DNA from: Nocardioides guangzhouensis | GTDB lineage: Bacteria; Actinomycetota; Actinomycetes; Propionibacteriales; Nocardioidaceae | NCBI RefSeq assembly: GCF_004519545.1 | Contig: NZ_SDKM01000022.1 | Span: forward strand, 26,795 to 90,794 | DNA length: 64,000 nucleotides | Direction of reading: 5' to 3' | Shown here: in pieces, positions 33,506-42,667 of the stretch | Numbering within the stretch: position 1 is the first letter of the stretch | How the letters are laid out: each line of letters opens with the position of its first letter | Program-made: the position numbers and the translations under genes | Notes under the pieces: model-generated | Databases searched by the model: none | Told to the model about the DNA's origin: nothing | The model's input: the letters and a program-made list of their open reading frames with translations, nothing else

Positions 33506-36500
33506 TACGCCGGCTCCGCGTCGCGCAGCCGCTGCGAGATCACCGCGGAGACGCCGTCGCCGCGCATGGTCACGCCGTACAGCGCGTCGCCGACCTCCAT
33601 GGTCCGCTTCTGGTGGGTGATCACGAGCAGCTGGGAGTTCTCGCGCAGCTCCTCGTAGATCTCCAGCAAGCGGCCCAGGTTGGTGTCGTCGAGCGCCGCC
33701 TCGACCTCGTCGAGGATGTAGAACGGCGACGGACGGGCCTTGAACAGCGCCACCAGGAACGCCACCGCGACCAGGGACCGCTCGCCACCGGAGAGCAGCG
33801 AGAGGCGCTTGACCTTCTTGCCCGGTGGGCGGGCCTCGACCTCGACGCCGGTCGACAGCATGTCGGAGGGGTCGGTGAGCACGAGCTTGCCCTCGCCGCC
33901 CGGGAACAGCCGCTTGAAGACGTGGTCGAAGGCGACCCGGACGTCCTCCCAGGCCTCGGTGAACACCTGCTCCACGCGGGCGTCGACCTCGCGCACGATG
34001 TCGAGCAGGTCGCGCCGGGTCTTCTTGAGGTCCTCGAGCTGCTCGGTGAGGAACTTGTGCCGCTCCTCCATCGCCGAGAACTCCTCGAGCGCGAGCGGGT
34101 TGACCTTGCCCAGCATGGTCAGGGCCCGCTCCGCGGCCCGCAGCCGCTTGACCTGCTCCTCGCGGACGTACGGCGTGGGCTCGGGCTCGTCGGCGCCCTC
34201 CTCGACCTCGCCGGTGAACGGCACCAGCGCGTCGGGGCCGTAGTCGGCGGCCAGCGCGTCGGGGTCGAGGCCGAGCTCCTCCAGCGCCCGCTCCTCGAGC
34301 TGCTCGATCCGCATGCGCTGCTGGGTGCGGGCCATCTCGTCGCGGTGGACCGAGTTGACCAGCTCGTCGTGCTCGCGCCCGAGGTCGCGCAGCCGCGTGC
34401 GTACGTCGAGCAGGTCGGCCTCGCGCCCGGACCGGGCCTGCTCGACGCGGCTACGGGCGGCGGCTGCCTGGCCGATGGAGGCCTCCAGCCGGCCCAGCAC
34501 GATGCCGACGCCGACACCGACGGCCTCGGCGGCCCGGCCCTCGCGGAGCAGCCGCTCGCGGCGCTCGGCGGCACGGGCCCGAGCCTCGCGCTCCTGGCGG
34601 GCGGCCCGTAGCAGCGAGTCGGCACGACCGTGCAGCGCGCGAGCCCGCTCCTCGGCGGTGCGCAGCGCGAGGCGCGCGTCCATCTCACCCTGCCGGGCGG
34701 CGCGCGCGGCCTCGGTCAGCCGTTCGCGCTCGGTGGTGTCGGGCTCCTCGTCGGGGGCGTCCTCGGCGGTGGCCAGCCGGGACTCGAGCTCGGCGAGGCC
34801 GGCCAGGTCTCGCTCGTGCGCCTCCTCGGCGGTGGCGATCGCCTTCTCCAGCCGCTCGGCCTCGCCGCGGGCGGCCCGCCCCTGCGAGCCGTACTGGCCG
34901 AGCTCCTCGGCCACCGCGGCCAGCGTCGCGTCGGACTCGTGCAGCTTCGCGAGCGCGACGTCGACCCGCTTCTGGGCGTCGAGCCGCTCGGACTCCAGCC
35001 GCGAGGTCTCGAAGGTCAGCCGCTCCCCCTCGGCGGTGGCCTCGGCGAGCGACTCGGCGGCCTCGTCGACCGCCGCCTGCACCTCGATCAGCGACGGCTG
35101 CGCGGACGATCCTCCGGAGGCGAAGTGGGCACCGAGCAGGTCGCCCTCCCGGGTGACCGCGACGACGTCGGGGAAGTCGCCGACCAGCGACCGGGCGGCC
35201 GGCAGGTCGTCGACCACGGCGACCTTGAACAGCAGGCGGGTGAGCGCCGGGCGCACCGTGTCGGGCGCCTCCACCACGTCGACGGCGTACGTCGCGTGGC
35301 CGGGCAGCCCCGGCCAGTCGCCGTCGGCGGCGGGCGAGCCGCCGAGCAGCAGCCCGGCCCGGCCGAGGTCGTCGCCCTTGAGGTGCTCGATGGCGCCGAG
35401 CGCGGCCGCGGCGTCGGCGACGGCGACCGCGTCGGCCGCGGACCCGAGGGCCCCGGCGATCGCGGCCTCGTAGCCGGTGCGGACCGAGAGCAGCGCGGCC
35501 ACCGAGCCGAGCAGGCCGGAGACCTGGTCGGAGGCGGCCAGCAGCGCTCCGGCGCCGTCCTTGCGGTTGAGGCCCATCTCGAGGGCTTCCTTGCGGGCGA
35601 TCAGCGTGCTGCGCTGGCGGTCGGCCTGGGTGGCGGCCTCGCGGGCCTTGGCCAGGCGCTCCTCGAGGTCGGAGAGCACCGCGACCGCGGCCTCGTGCTC
35701 GGCGTCGAGTCCCTCCTCGCCGGCGTCGAGGCCGGCGACCCTGGTCTCGAGGGCGGTGAAGTCCCGCTGGGCACGCTCCAGCCGGGCCAGTGCGTCCTGG
35801 CGCGCCTGCCTGAGACGGCCCACCTCGTCGTCGGCCGCGGCGGCGCGGGACTTGAGCGCGTTGACCTGGCCGTGCAGCCGGGCCAGGCCCTCGCGGCGGT
35901 CGGCCGCCGCGCGCTGCAGCCCGGCCACGCGACGGTCCTCCTCGGCGGCGGCGTCCTCGGCACTCCTCCGGGCGGTGACCGCGTCGTCCATGGCGGTGCG
36001 CTGCGCCTCGACCTCGGCCGCGATCCGGGCCTCCTGCTCCCGGACCCGCTCGGCCTCGGCCTCCAGCTCCTCGGGGTCGCGGCCGCCACGGCCGCCGCTG
36101 TCCTCGGCGGTGCCGGCGGCGTTGCGGACCCGCTCGGCGGCCAGCGACTGGGTGCCACGCAGCCGCTCGCGCAGCCCGGAGAGGGCGAACCAGGTCTCCT
36201 GCGCCCTGGCCAGCGCGGGCAGGTCCTCGCGCAGGGCGGCCTCCAGCGACGCCTCCTGCTCGCGGGTGCGGGCGACCTCCGCCTCCACCTGCTCGCGGCG
36301 CTGGACCAGGATCGACTCGTCGGCCATCTCCTGCTCGAGCGAGGTGCGGGCGGTCACCAGGTCGTCGGCGAGCAGGCGGGCGCGGGCGTCGCGCACGTCG
36401 GCCTGCACGGTGGCAGCCTTGCGGGCCACCTCCGCCTGCCGGCCCAGCGGCTTGAGCTGCCGCCGGATCTCGGAGAGCAGGTCGCCCAGTCGGGTCAGGT

Positions 36501-37059
36501 TGCCCTCGGTGGAGTCCAGCTTGCGGAGCGCCTTCTCCTTGCGCTTGCGGTGCTTGAGGACACCGGCCGCCTCCTCGATGAAGCCGCGCCGGTCCTCGGG
36601 GGTCGCGTGCAGGATCGAGTCGAGCTGGCCCTGCCCGACGATCACGTGCATCTCGCGGCCGATGCCGGAGTCGGAGAGGAGCTCCTGGACGTCGAGCAGC
36701 CGGCAGGCGTTGCCGTTGATGGCGTACTCGGAGCCGCCGTTGCGGAACATCGTGCGGCTGATCGTCACCTCGGCGTACTCGATCGGGAGCGCGCCGTCGC
36801 TGTTGTCGATGGTCAGCTGGACCTCGGCCCGGCCCAGCGGCGGGCGGCCGGAGGTGCCGGCGAAGATGACGTCCTCCATCTTGCCGCCGCGCAGCGACTT
36901 GGCGCCCTGCTCGCCCATCACCCAGGCCAGCGCGTCGACCACGTTGGACTTGCCGGAGCCGTTGGGGCCGACGATGCAGGTGATGCCCGGCTCTAGCTGG
37001 AGCGTCGTCGAGGACGCGAAGGACTTGAACCCCTTGAGGGTCAGGCTCTTCAGGTACAC
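33505..37059 (-). CDS. smc: Chromosome-partition protein SMC
   Basis: 1184 aa. N-terminal Walker A (VGPNGSGKSNV, 30-40), a long coiled coil interrupted by a hinge (about 490-660; GLLGSVAALLSV, GGSPAADG, LIEVQAA), then coil back to the signature LSGGERSLVAVAFLVALF and Walker B FYILDEVEAALDD. Full length and intact. It condenses and segregates chromosomes with ScpAB, not encoded here. Reading frames on the other strand stay open along the coil but are shadows. Confidence 0.98.
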   Translation of the reverse strand: MYLKSLTLKGFKSFASSTTLQLEPGITCIVGPNGSGKSNVVDALAWVMGEQGAKSLRGGKMEDVIFAGTSGRPPLGRAEVQLTIDNSDGALPIEYAEVTISRTMFRNGGSEYAINGNACRLLDVQELLSDSGIGREMHVIVGQGQLDSILHATPEDRRGFIEEAAGVLKHRKRKEKALRKLDSTEGNLTRLGDLLSEIRRQLKPLGRQAEVARKAATVQADVRDARARLLADDLVTARTSLEQEMADESILVQRREQVEAEVARTREQEASLEAALREDLPALARAQETWFALSGLRERLRGTQSLAAERVRNAAGTAEDSGGRGGRDPEELEAEAERVREQEARIAAEVEAQRTAMDDAVTARRSAEDAAAEEDRRVAGLQRAAADRREGLARLHGQVNALKSRAAAADDEVGRLRQARQDALARLERAQRDFTALETRVAGLDAGEEGLDAEHEAAVAVLSDLEERLAKAREAATQADRQRSTLIARKEALEMGLNRKDGAGALLAASDQVSGLLGSVAALLSVRTGYEAAIAGALGSAADAVAVADAAAALGAIEHLKGDDLGRAGLLLGGSPAADGDWPGLPGHATYAVDVVEAPDTVRPALTRLLFKVAVVDDLPAARSLVGDFPDVVAVTREGDLLGAHFASGGSSAQPSLIEVQAAVDEAAESLAEATAEGERLTFETSRLESERLDAQKRVDVALAKLHESDATLAAVAEELGQYGSQGRAARGEAERLEKAIATAEEAHERDLAGLAELESRLATAEDAPDEEPDTTERERLTEAARAARQGEMDARLALRTAEERARALHGRADSLLRAARQEREARARAAERRERLLREGRAAEAVGVGVGIVLGRLEASIGQAAAARSRVEQARSGREADLLDVRTRLRDLGREHDELVNSVHRDEMARTQQRMRIEQLEERALEELGLDPDALAADYGPDALVPFTGEVEEGADEPEPTPYVREEQVKRLRAAERALTMLGKVNPLALEEFSAMEERHKFLTEQLEDLKKTRRDLLDIVREVDARVEQVFTEAWEDVRVAFDHVFKRLFPGGEGKLVLTDPSDMLSTGVEVEARPPGKKVKRLSLLSGGERSLVAVAFLVALFKARPSPFYILDEVEAALDDTNLGRLLEIYEELRENSQLLVITHQKRTMEVGDALYGVTMRGDGVSAVISQRLRDAEPA

Positions 37060-37224
37060 GGGATGGGACTCCTCGGCGGCGGCGTCATCGGTGCTGGACG
37101 ACGATTCTCGGTGAGCGCCGTGGGGAAGGTCAGCGCGGGTCAGGTTACACGGGGAGAGGACCCGGATCCGGCATCCTCGACAGGTGGCCGCGGGACGCGT
37201 CGTGACGGTCGGCGGCGCGCCCCG

Positions 37225-38481
37225 TCACCCGTCGTACGCCGTCTGGCTGGCGAGGACCTGCTCGTCGGCGTGCGCGATGTGCTCGAGCTCGCGCCAGATC
37301 AGCGCCAGGATCACCGCCGAGCCCATGAACGCGAACCAGAACGGCGCGGTCACGCCCCACGCGCTGGCGATCAGCCCGCCGAGGGCGTTGCCGACGACCA
37401 GCCCGCCGAAGACCCCCACCAGGTAGACACTGCCGACCCGCCCCTGGAACTCGGTCGGCACCGCACGCATCCGGACGGTTCGCGAGGTGGTGCCCCAGAT
37501 GAACGCGTGCGCCCCGAACACGAACATGATCACGAGAGCGATGAGGAAGGAGGTGTTCACGGCGAGCGCGAGGTGGGTGAGGGTCTCGATGACCAGCCCG
37601 ACCCGCATGATCCGGGCCAGGCTGAAGTGCCGCTCCAGCCAGTCGTAGGAGAGGGTCCCGAGCAGGCCGCCGACCGCGCCGACGCTGGTGAGCATGCCGA
37701 AGCCGATCTCGCCCATGCCGAGGATCCGGATGGAGTAGAGCACCAGCACCGACCAGGCGGCGCCGAACGTCACGTTGAACGTCACGATCGCGAGCGTGAG
37801 CGTGCGGACCGGGGCGTGTCCCCAGGTCCAGCGGAACCCCTCGCGGATGTCCTGGCGGATGTGGGTGGGCTCGGCCGGCGGTGGCAGCGGCGGGGTGACC
37901 ATCCGGGACACCAGGAACGCGCCCAGGGCCACGCAGACCGCCTGGAGCACGAAGGGGTAGTACATCCCGAGCGCGAACAGCGCGGCACCGATCGGCGGGC
38001 CGACCATCTGGTTCGCGGTGATCATCCCGGCCATGATCCGGGCGTTGCCGATGCCGAGGTCGGCCTTCTCGACGACCATCGGCAGCAGCGTGCCGGTCGT
38101 GGTGTCCGCGAACACCTCTGCGACGCCGAGCAGGAACATGGTGGTCAGGACCAGACCGATGCTCACCGCGCCCGTGATGATGGTGAAGGCGAGCGCCGCC
38201 AGCACCACCGCGCGGGCACCGTCGACGACCACCACGAGGAGCCGGCGGTCGAGCCGGTCCGCGAGGGCGCCGGCCTGGAGGCCGAACAGCAGCCACGGGA
38301 GCCGCTGGAGCAGCACGGCCAGCGCGACGAGGAACGGGTCGTGGGTCTGGGAGGCGATCAGCAGCGGCCCGGACGCGAGGGCGAGCCCGTCCCCGATGTT
38401 GGTGGTCCACGACGAGGCCAGCAGCCACCGGAAGCTGCGCCCCATCCGCGCGGGCGCGATGGCTTCCATGACCCGATTCAC
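37225..38481 (-). CDS. Major facilitator superfamily transporter (EntS-like exporter type)
   Basis: 418 aa, 12 membrane helices. The start (MGRSFRWLLASSWTTNIGDGLALASGPLLI) and the LADRLDRRLLVVVVD loop between helices 2 and 3 match the MFS_3 enterobactin-exporter-like group. Fold and loop charges are normal. The substrate is unknown; many relatives are annotated as multidrug exporters. An ATG at 38469 is an alternative start. Confidence 0.9.
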   Translation of the reverse strand: MNRVMEAIAPARMGRSFRWLLASSWTTNIGDGLALASGPLLIASQTHDPFLVALAVLLQRLPWLLFGLQAGALADRLDRRLLVVVVDGARAVVLAALAFTIITGAVSIGLVLTTMFLLGVAEVFADTTTGTLLPMVVEKADLGIGNARIMAGMITANQMVGPPIGAALFALGMYYPFVLQAVCVALGAFLVSRMVTPPLPPPAEPTHIRQDIREGFRWTWGHAPVRTLTLAIVTFNVTFGAAWSVLVLYSIRILGMGEIGFGMLTSVGAVGGLLGTLSYDWLERHFSLARIMRVGLVIETLTHLALAVNTSFLIALVIMFVFGAHAFIWGTTSRTVRMRAVPTEFQGRVGSVYLVGVFGGLVVGNALGGLIASAWGVTAPFWFAFMGSAVILALIWRELEHIAHADEQVLASQTAYDG

Positions 38482-38640
38482 AAGACGTGCACGCTACTTC
38501 CCCTCCCCCGGCTCCGCCACCACAGGCGACGGCGCGTCCCCGCCCTGTGCCGACGTCGGGACGCGCCGGGGCGGTATCCGCTGGGGACGCGCGACCATCC
38601 GCACGTGGACCCCGGGCCCACGTGCGTGCCAGTCACGCCG

Positions 38641-38853
38641 TCAGGCGGGTTGCATGTCCTCCATGGGTTCGAGGATCGCTGCCGCCTGCGCTGCGGTGAG
38701 CGTCTCGTTCTCCTCCTGGAGACGTACGACGAGTGCCTCGAGCTCTTCCACTCGACCCCGCAGTGCACGGTTGTCCGCCACGATCTTCTCGATCGTCACG
38801 CGTGCGTTGTTCCGCAGGTCGCTGTTCATGTAGCCGATCAGCGCCTTGGCCAT
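38641..38853 (-). CDS. Small coiled-coil protein
   Basis: 70 aa from ATG 38853, preceded by GGGAGG at a good distance. MAKALIGYMNSDLRNNARVT then a heptad-rich helix (RALRGRVEELEALVVRLQEE) suggest a leucine-zipper-type dimer. This type of protein, with an IGYMNSDLRNN-like start, is conserved in Nocardioidaceae; function unknown. Confidence 0.78.
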   Translation of the reverse strand: MAKALIGYMNSDLRNNARVTIEKIVADNRALRGRVEELEALVVRLQEENETLTAAQAAAILEPMEDMQPA

Positions 38854-38972
38854 CCAAAGCCTCCCGTGATGGGGAAATGAGGGGGTGTCCGGCTCCGACC
38901 GGACCGTCTACAAATGTCCCACCCGGGAGGCCGGCGGTCAATGCCGGCCCCCTCCGGCGGGACAGGTGGGGC

Positions 38973-39875
38973 TCAGGAGGCGCGCCGGCGGCGTGGCACC
39001 GGCTGGCAGACCGGGCAGAAGTACGACGACCGGTTCATGAAGGCGACCCGCCGGATCGGGGTGCCGCACCGTCGGCAGGGCTCGTCCTCGCGGCCGTACG
39101 CATTGAGTGACCGGTCGAAGTAGCCGCTCTCGCCGTTGACGTTGACGTAGAGCGCGTCGAAGCTCGTGCCGCCCTGGCCGAGCGCCTCGGCCATCACCTC
39201 GTGCGCCCGCCCGGCGATCTCCCGGACCTGGACCGCGCTCAGCCTCTCCCCGGGTCGGTCGCCGTGGACCTGCGCCCGCCACAGCGCCTCGTCGGCATAG
39301 ATGTTGCCGACGCCGCTGACGAGGTTCTGGTCGAGCAGAAGCCGTTTGATGCCGGCGCTGCGGGTGCGGACCTTGCGGACGAACAGGTCGAGGTCGAACT
39401 CCGGGTCGAGCAGGTCCCGGGCGATGTGGGCGATCTCCGTGGGCAGCTCGGCGCCCGCCGGTGAGACCGAGAGGCCGCCGAACATGCGCTGGTCGACGAA
39501 CCGCAGCTCCCGGTCCCGAGGAGGCGACGGGCGAGCCGTCTCGAAAGGCTTGCCGTCGTCAGGGTCGGTGAGCGTGAACCGGACCCGCAGGTGCCGTTCG
39601 TCGGGGGCTCCGGGCGGCTGGACCAGCATCTGCCCGCTCATGCCGAGGTGGCCGAGCAGGGCGTCGCCGTTGTCCAGCGGCAGCCAGAAGTACTTGCCCC
39701 GGCGGCAGGCCGCCTCGATCCGGCGGCCGGTGAGCGCGGCGACGAAGCCGGTCGGTCCGCCCGCGTCCCGGCGTACCGGTCGGGGGTGCAGGACCTCGAC
39801 CGCGGCGATCGTCGAGCCGACCGCGTGCGTGTCCAGCCCGCGGCGGACCACCTCGACCTCGGGGAGCTCGGGCAC
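38973..39875 (-). CDS. mutM: Formamidopyrimidine-DNA glycosylase
   Basis: 300 aa. [13 protein letters not shown] gives the catalytic Pro2/Glu3; Lys in [16 protein letters not shown]2TH region [17 protein letters not shown]-terminal zinc finger [10 protein letters not shown] and FCPVCQ. It removes 8-oxoguanine and formamidopyrimidine lesions and cuts the strand by beta/delta elimination. It follows rnc by 19 bp, as is usual in actinobacteria. Confidence 0.96.
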   Translation of the reverse strand: MPELPEVEVVRRGLDTHAVGSTIAAVEVLHPRPVRRDAGGPTGFVAALTGRRIEAACRRGKYFWLPLDNGDALLGHLGMSGQMLVQPPGAPDERHLRVRFTLTDPDDGKPFETARPSPPRDRELRFVDQRMFGGLSVSPAGAELPTEIAHIARDLLDPEFDLDLFVRKVRTRSAGIKRLLLDQNLVSGVGNIYADEALWRAQVHGDRPGERLSAVQVREIAGRAHEVMAEALGQGGTSFDALYVNVNGESGYFDRSLNAYGREDEPCRRCGTPIRRVAFMNRSSYFCPVCQPVPRRRRAS

Positions 39876-39893
39876 CGGTCGGCCAGCCGTCGG

Positions 39894-40676
39894 TCAGTCG
39901 GAGACGGGGGCGGGCTCGGGCTCGGCGCCCGACGCGCCCTCGGCCGGATCCACGGGCGACGGGAGCACGTCGGCCTCCGCGGCCTCCGTGATCTCGAGGT
40001 ACGCCGTCTCGGCGGCCTGCTGCTCGGCCTCCTTCTTGGAGCGACCGATGCCGTGGCCGTAGAGCCGGTCCGCGACGCGCACCTGGGCCGTGAACGACTT
40101 CATGTGGTCGGGGCCGGTGGCCTCGATGACGTACTCGGGGACGCCGAGGGAGTGCTCTGCGGAGAGCTCCTGCAGGGAGGTCTTCCAATCGAGGCCGGCG
40201 CCGAGGCGGGCAGCGGCCTCCATCAGCGGGTCGAAGAGGAGGTGGACGACCCGGCCGGCGGTCTCGAAGCCGGCGGAGATGTAGATCGCGCCGATCACCG
40301 CCTCGACGGTGTCGGAGAGGATCGACGCCTTGCCGCGACCGCCGGTGGACTCCTCGCCGCGGCCGAGCTTGACGTGCTCGCCGAGCCCGATGGTGCGGGC
40401 CACCTCGGCCAGCGCCCGGGCGTTGACGACCGCTGCGCGGAGCTTGGCCAGGCGCCCCTCCGACAGGTCCGGGTGGGCGCGGTAGAGGGTCTCGGTGACG
40501 ACGACGCCGAGCACGGAGTCGCCGAGGAACTCGAGCCGCTCGTTGGTCGGCAGGCCGCCGTTCTCGTAGGCGAACGATCGGTGCGTGAGGGCGCGGTCGA
40601 GCAGCTCGGGGTCCAGGTCAGGATTCCCGAGCGCCGACCGCAGCTCGTCGTACGTGGTCAGGGGACCGGCGCTCAG
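39894..40676 (-). CDS. rnc: Ribonuclease III, probable CTG start
   Basis: About 260 aa. Catalytic motif [18 protein letters not shown], with [13 protein letters not shown] before and [15 protein letters not shown] after; C-terminal dsRNA-binding domain ([34 protein letters not shown]). It processes rRNA and cleaves dsRNA. No ATG/GTG/TTG lies at the expected N-terminus. A CTG at 40676 overlaps the rpmF stop as CTGA and gives [19 protein letters not shown] 40661 is the alternative. An upstream GTG would lie inside rpmF. Confidence 0.9.
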   Translation of the reverse strand: MSAGPLTTYDELRSALGNPDLDPELLDRALTHRSFAYENGGLPTNERLEFLGDSVLGVVVTETLYRAHPDLSEGRLAKLRAAVVNARALAEVARTIGLGEHVKLGRGEESTGGRGKASILSDTVEAVIGAIYISAGFETAGRVVHLLFDPLMEAAARLGAGLDWKTSLQELSAEHSLGVPEYVIEATGPDHMKSFTAQVRVADRLYGHGIGRSKKEAEQQAAETAYLEITEAAEADVLPSPVDPAEGASGAEPEPAPVSD

Positions 40677-40858
40677 AGAACCTGGCGACGGTCGGACTTG
40701 GCGCCGTACTGGCCGCACTCGCCGCACGCACGGTGCGGGAGGTGCTTGGCGCCGCAGGCGGGGTTGGCGCAGGTCACGAGGGACGGCGCGACGGCCTTCC
40801 ACTGCGAGCGACGGTGACGCGTGTTGCTGCGCGACATCTTCCGCTTCGGGACTGCCAC
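40673..40858 (-). CDS. rpmF: 50S ribosomal protein L32 (zinc-binding form)
   Basis: 61 aa from GTG 40858, after a GAGGAGAG ribosome-binding site. [21 protein letters not shown] is the L32 signature; CANPAC and CGECGQY form a zinc ribbon, so this is the C+ paralogue. Its stop overlaps the presumed rnc start. Confidence 0.97.
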   Translation of the reverse strand: MAVPKRKMSRSNTRHRRSQWKAVAPSLVTCANPACGAKHLPHRACGECGQYGAKSDRRQVL

Positions 40859-40902
40859 TGTTCTCTCCTCTTGGCTTCGGGTGATCGAGGTCGACCACCC
40901 GG

Positions 40903-41478
40903 TCAGTCGTGGGTGTTGCTGCCTTCGGCTGGCTCCTGCAGTGCCGCGAGACCGGCCCAGCGGGGGTCGATCGCCGCCTCGTGGTGGTGATCGGGATCGT
41001 CCTTCAGCCGGGCACCGCACTCGGTGCACAGCCCCGGACAGTCCTCCTCGCACAAGGGCTGGAACGGCAGTGCGAGCACCACCGCGTCACGCAGCACCGG
41101 TTCGAGGTCGACCAGGTCTCCCTCGAGCCGGCTGACATCGCTGTCCTCGTCGGCGTCCGGGTCGTGCCCGGAGTCGTCGTAGACGTACAGCTCCTGGAAC
41201 CGGGCCTCGACCTCGTCGCGGATCGGTTCCAGGCACCGTGCGCACTCGCCGACCAGCTCCGCTCGCGCGGACCCGGTGACCAGCACGCCCTCCATGACCG
41301 CCTCCAGCCGCAGGTCGAGCTCGACCGGCGCACCGTCGGGGACACCGAGGACCTCGATGCCGAGATCTGCCGGTGCCGGAACGGACCGTGTCATCTCGCG
41401 CTGGGACCCCGGGCGGCGGCCGAGCTCGCGTGTATCGAGCACGAGCGGCGCTCTCGGGTCCAGGTGCGGGGTGTTCAC
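40903..41478 (-). CDS. YceD/DUF177 family protein
   Basis: 191 aa from GTG 41478 (GGAG 6 nt upstream). Conserved Cys: ECARCLEPI in the middle and [18 protein letters not shown] near the C-terminus, the DUF177 metal-type motif. Family members lie immediately upstream of rpmF and affect 23S rRNA accumulation. Gap to rpmF is 44 bp. Confidence 0.9.
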   Translation of the reverse strand: MNTPHLDPRAPLVLDTRELGRRPGSQREMTRSVPAPADLGIEVLGVPDGAPVELDLRLEAVMEGVLVTGSARAELVGECARCLEPIRDEVEARFQELYVYDDSGHDPDADEDSDVSRLEGDLVDLEPVLRDAVVLALPFQPLCEEDCPGLCTECGARLKDDPDHHHEAAIDPRWAGLAALQEPAEGSNTHD

Positions 41479-41578
41479 GACTCCATGTCCGGGCACGACA
41501 GATCGGGGAAAGTCTACGCAGCCGGTCCCGCGACGGGCAAAACGGAGCCGCACGGGGCCCCGCTCAGCGGACGCCGGC

Positions 41579-42076
<498 letters not shown>

Positions 42077-42082
42077 GGGGGA

Positions 42083-42667
42083 CTACTCCTCGGTGGACGA
42101 CACGGGGCGGGCGGCGTGACCATATCGCAGCAGCGTCTCGCCGTACTTGCGGTCCTTGGCGGACTGGATCGCCGAGGGCCACGCGGGCGGCTCGCCGCGC
42201 GAGGACCGCTCCACCACGACCATGCCACCCGGGGTGAGCCAGTCGCGCTCGACCAGTGCGTCCAGCGCGGACTCGACCTCCTCGTTCGGGAGCGGGTACG
42301 GCGGGTCGAGGAAGACCACGTCGTACGGCGCGACCGGGGTGCGCGCGAGGGTGGAGGTGACGCTGGTCGCGAGCACCTCGACCTGGGCGAACCCGAGCGA
42401 CCTCACGTTGGCGCCGATGAGCGCGGCGGTGCGGCGGTCCTGCTCGACCAGCGTCACCACCCCGGCCCCGCGGGACCGGGCCTCGAGGCCGACCGCGCCG
42501 GAGCCGGCGTAGAGGTCGAGGAAGCGCAACCCGGCCAGCGAGCCGCACCAGGACTCGATCGCCGAGAAGAGCGCCTCGCGGACCCGGTCGCTGGTGGGAC
42601 GGGTGTGCAGGCCGCGTGGTGTGTCGATCCGTCGGCCCCCCGCCGACCCTCCGATGATCCGGGTCAT
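42083..42667 (-). CDS. rsmD: 16S rRNA (guanine966-N2)-methyltransferase
   Basis: 194 aa. RIIGGSAGGRRI, RVREALFSAIE, FLDLYAGSGAVGLEA (SAM site) and VFLDPPYPLP (catalytic D/N-PPY) define RsmD. ATG 42667 overlaps the recG stop (ATGA). Standard partner of coaD. Confidence 0.95.
   Translation of the reverse strand: MTRIIGGSAGGRRIDTPRGLHTRPTSDRVREALFSAIESWCGSLAGLRFLDLYAGSGAVGLEARSRGAGVVTLVEQDRRTAALIGANVRSLGFAQVEVLATSVTSTLARTPVAPYDVVFLDPPYPLPNEEVESALDALVERDWLTPGGMVVVERSSRGEPPAWPSAIQSAKDRKYGETLLRYGHAARPVSSTEE

Noticed and set aside
33505..37059. Long open frames opposite smc
   Set aside because: They follow from high GC and the coiled-coil codon pattern; the smc protein is complete and intact.
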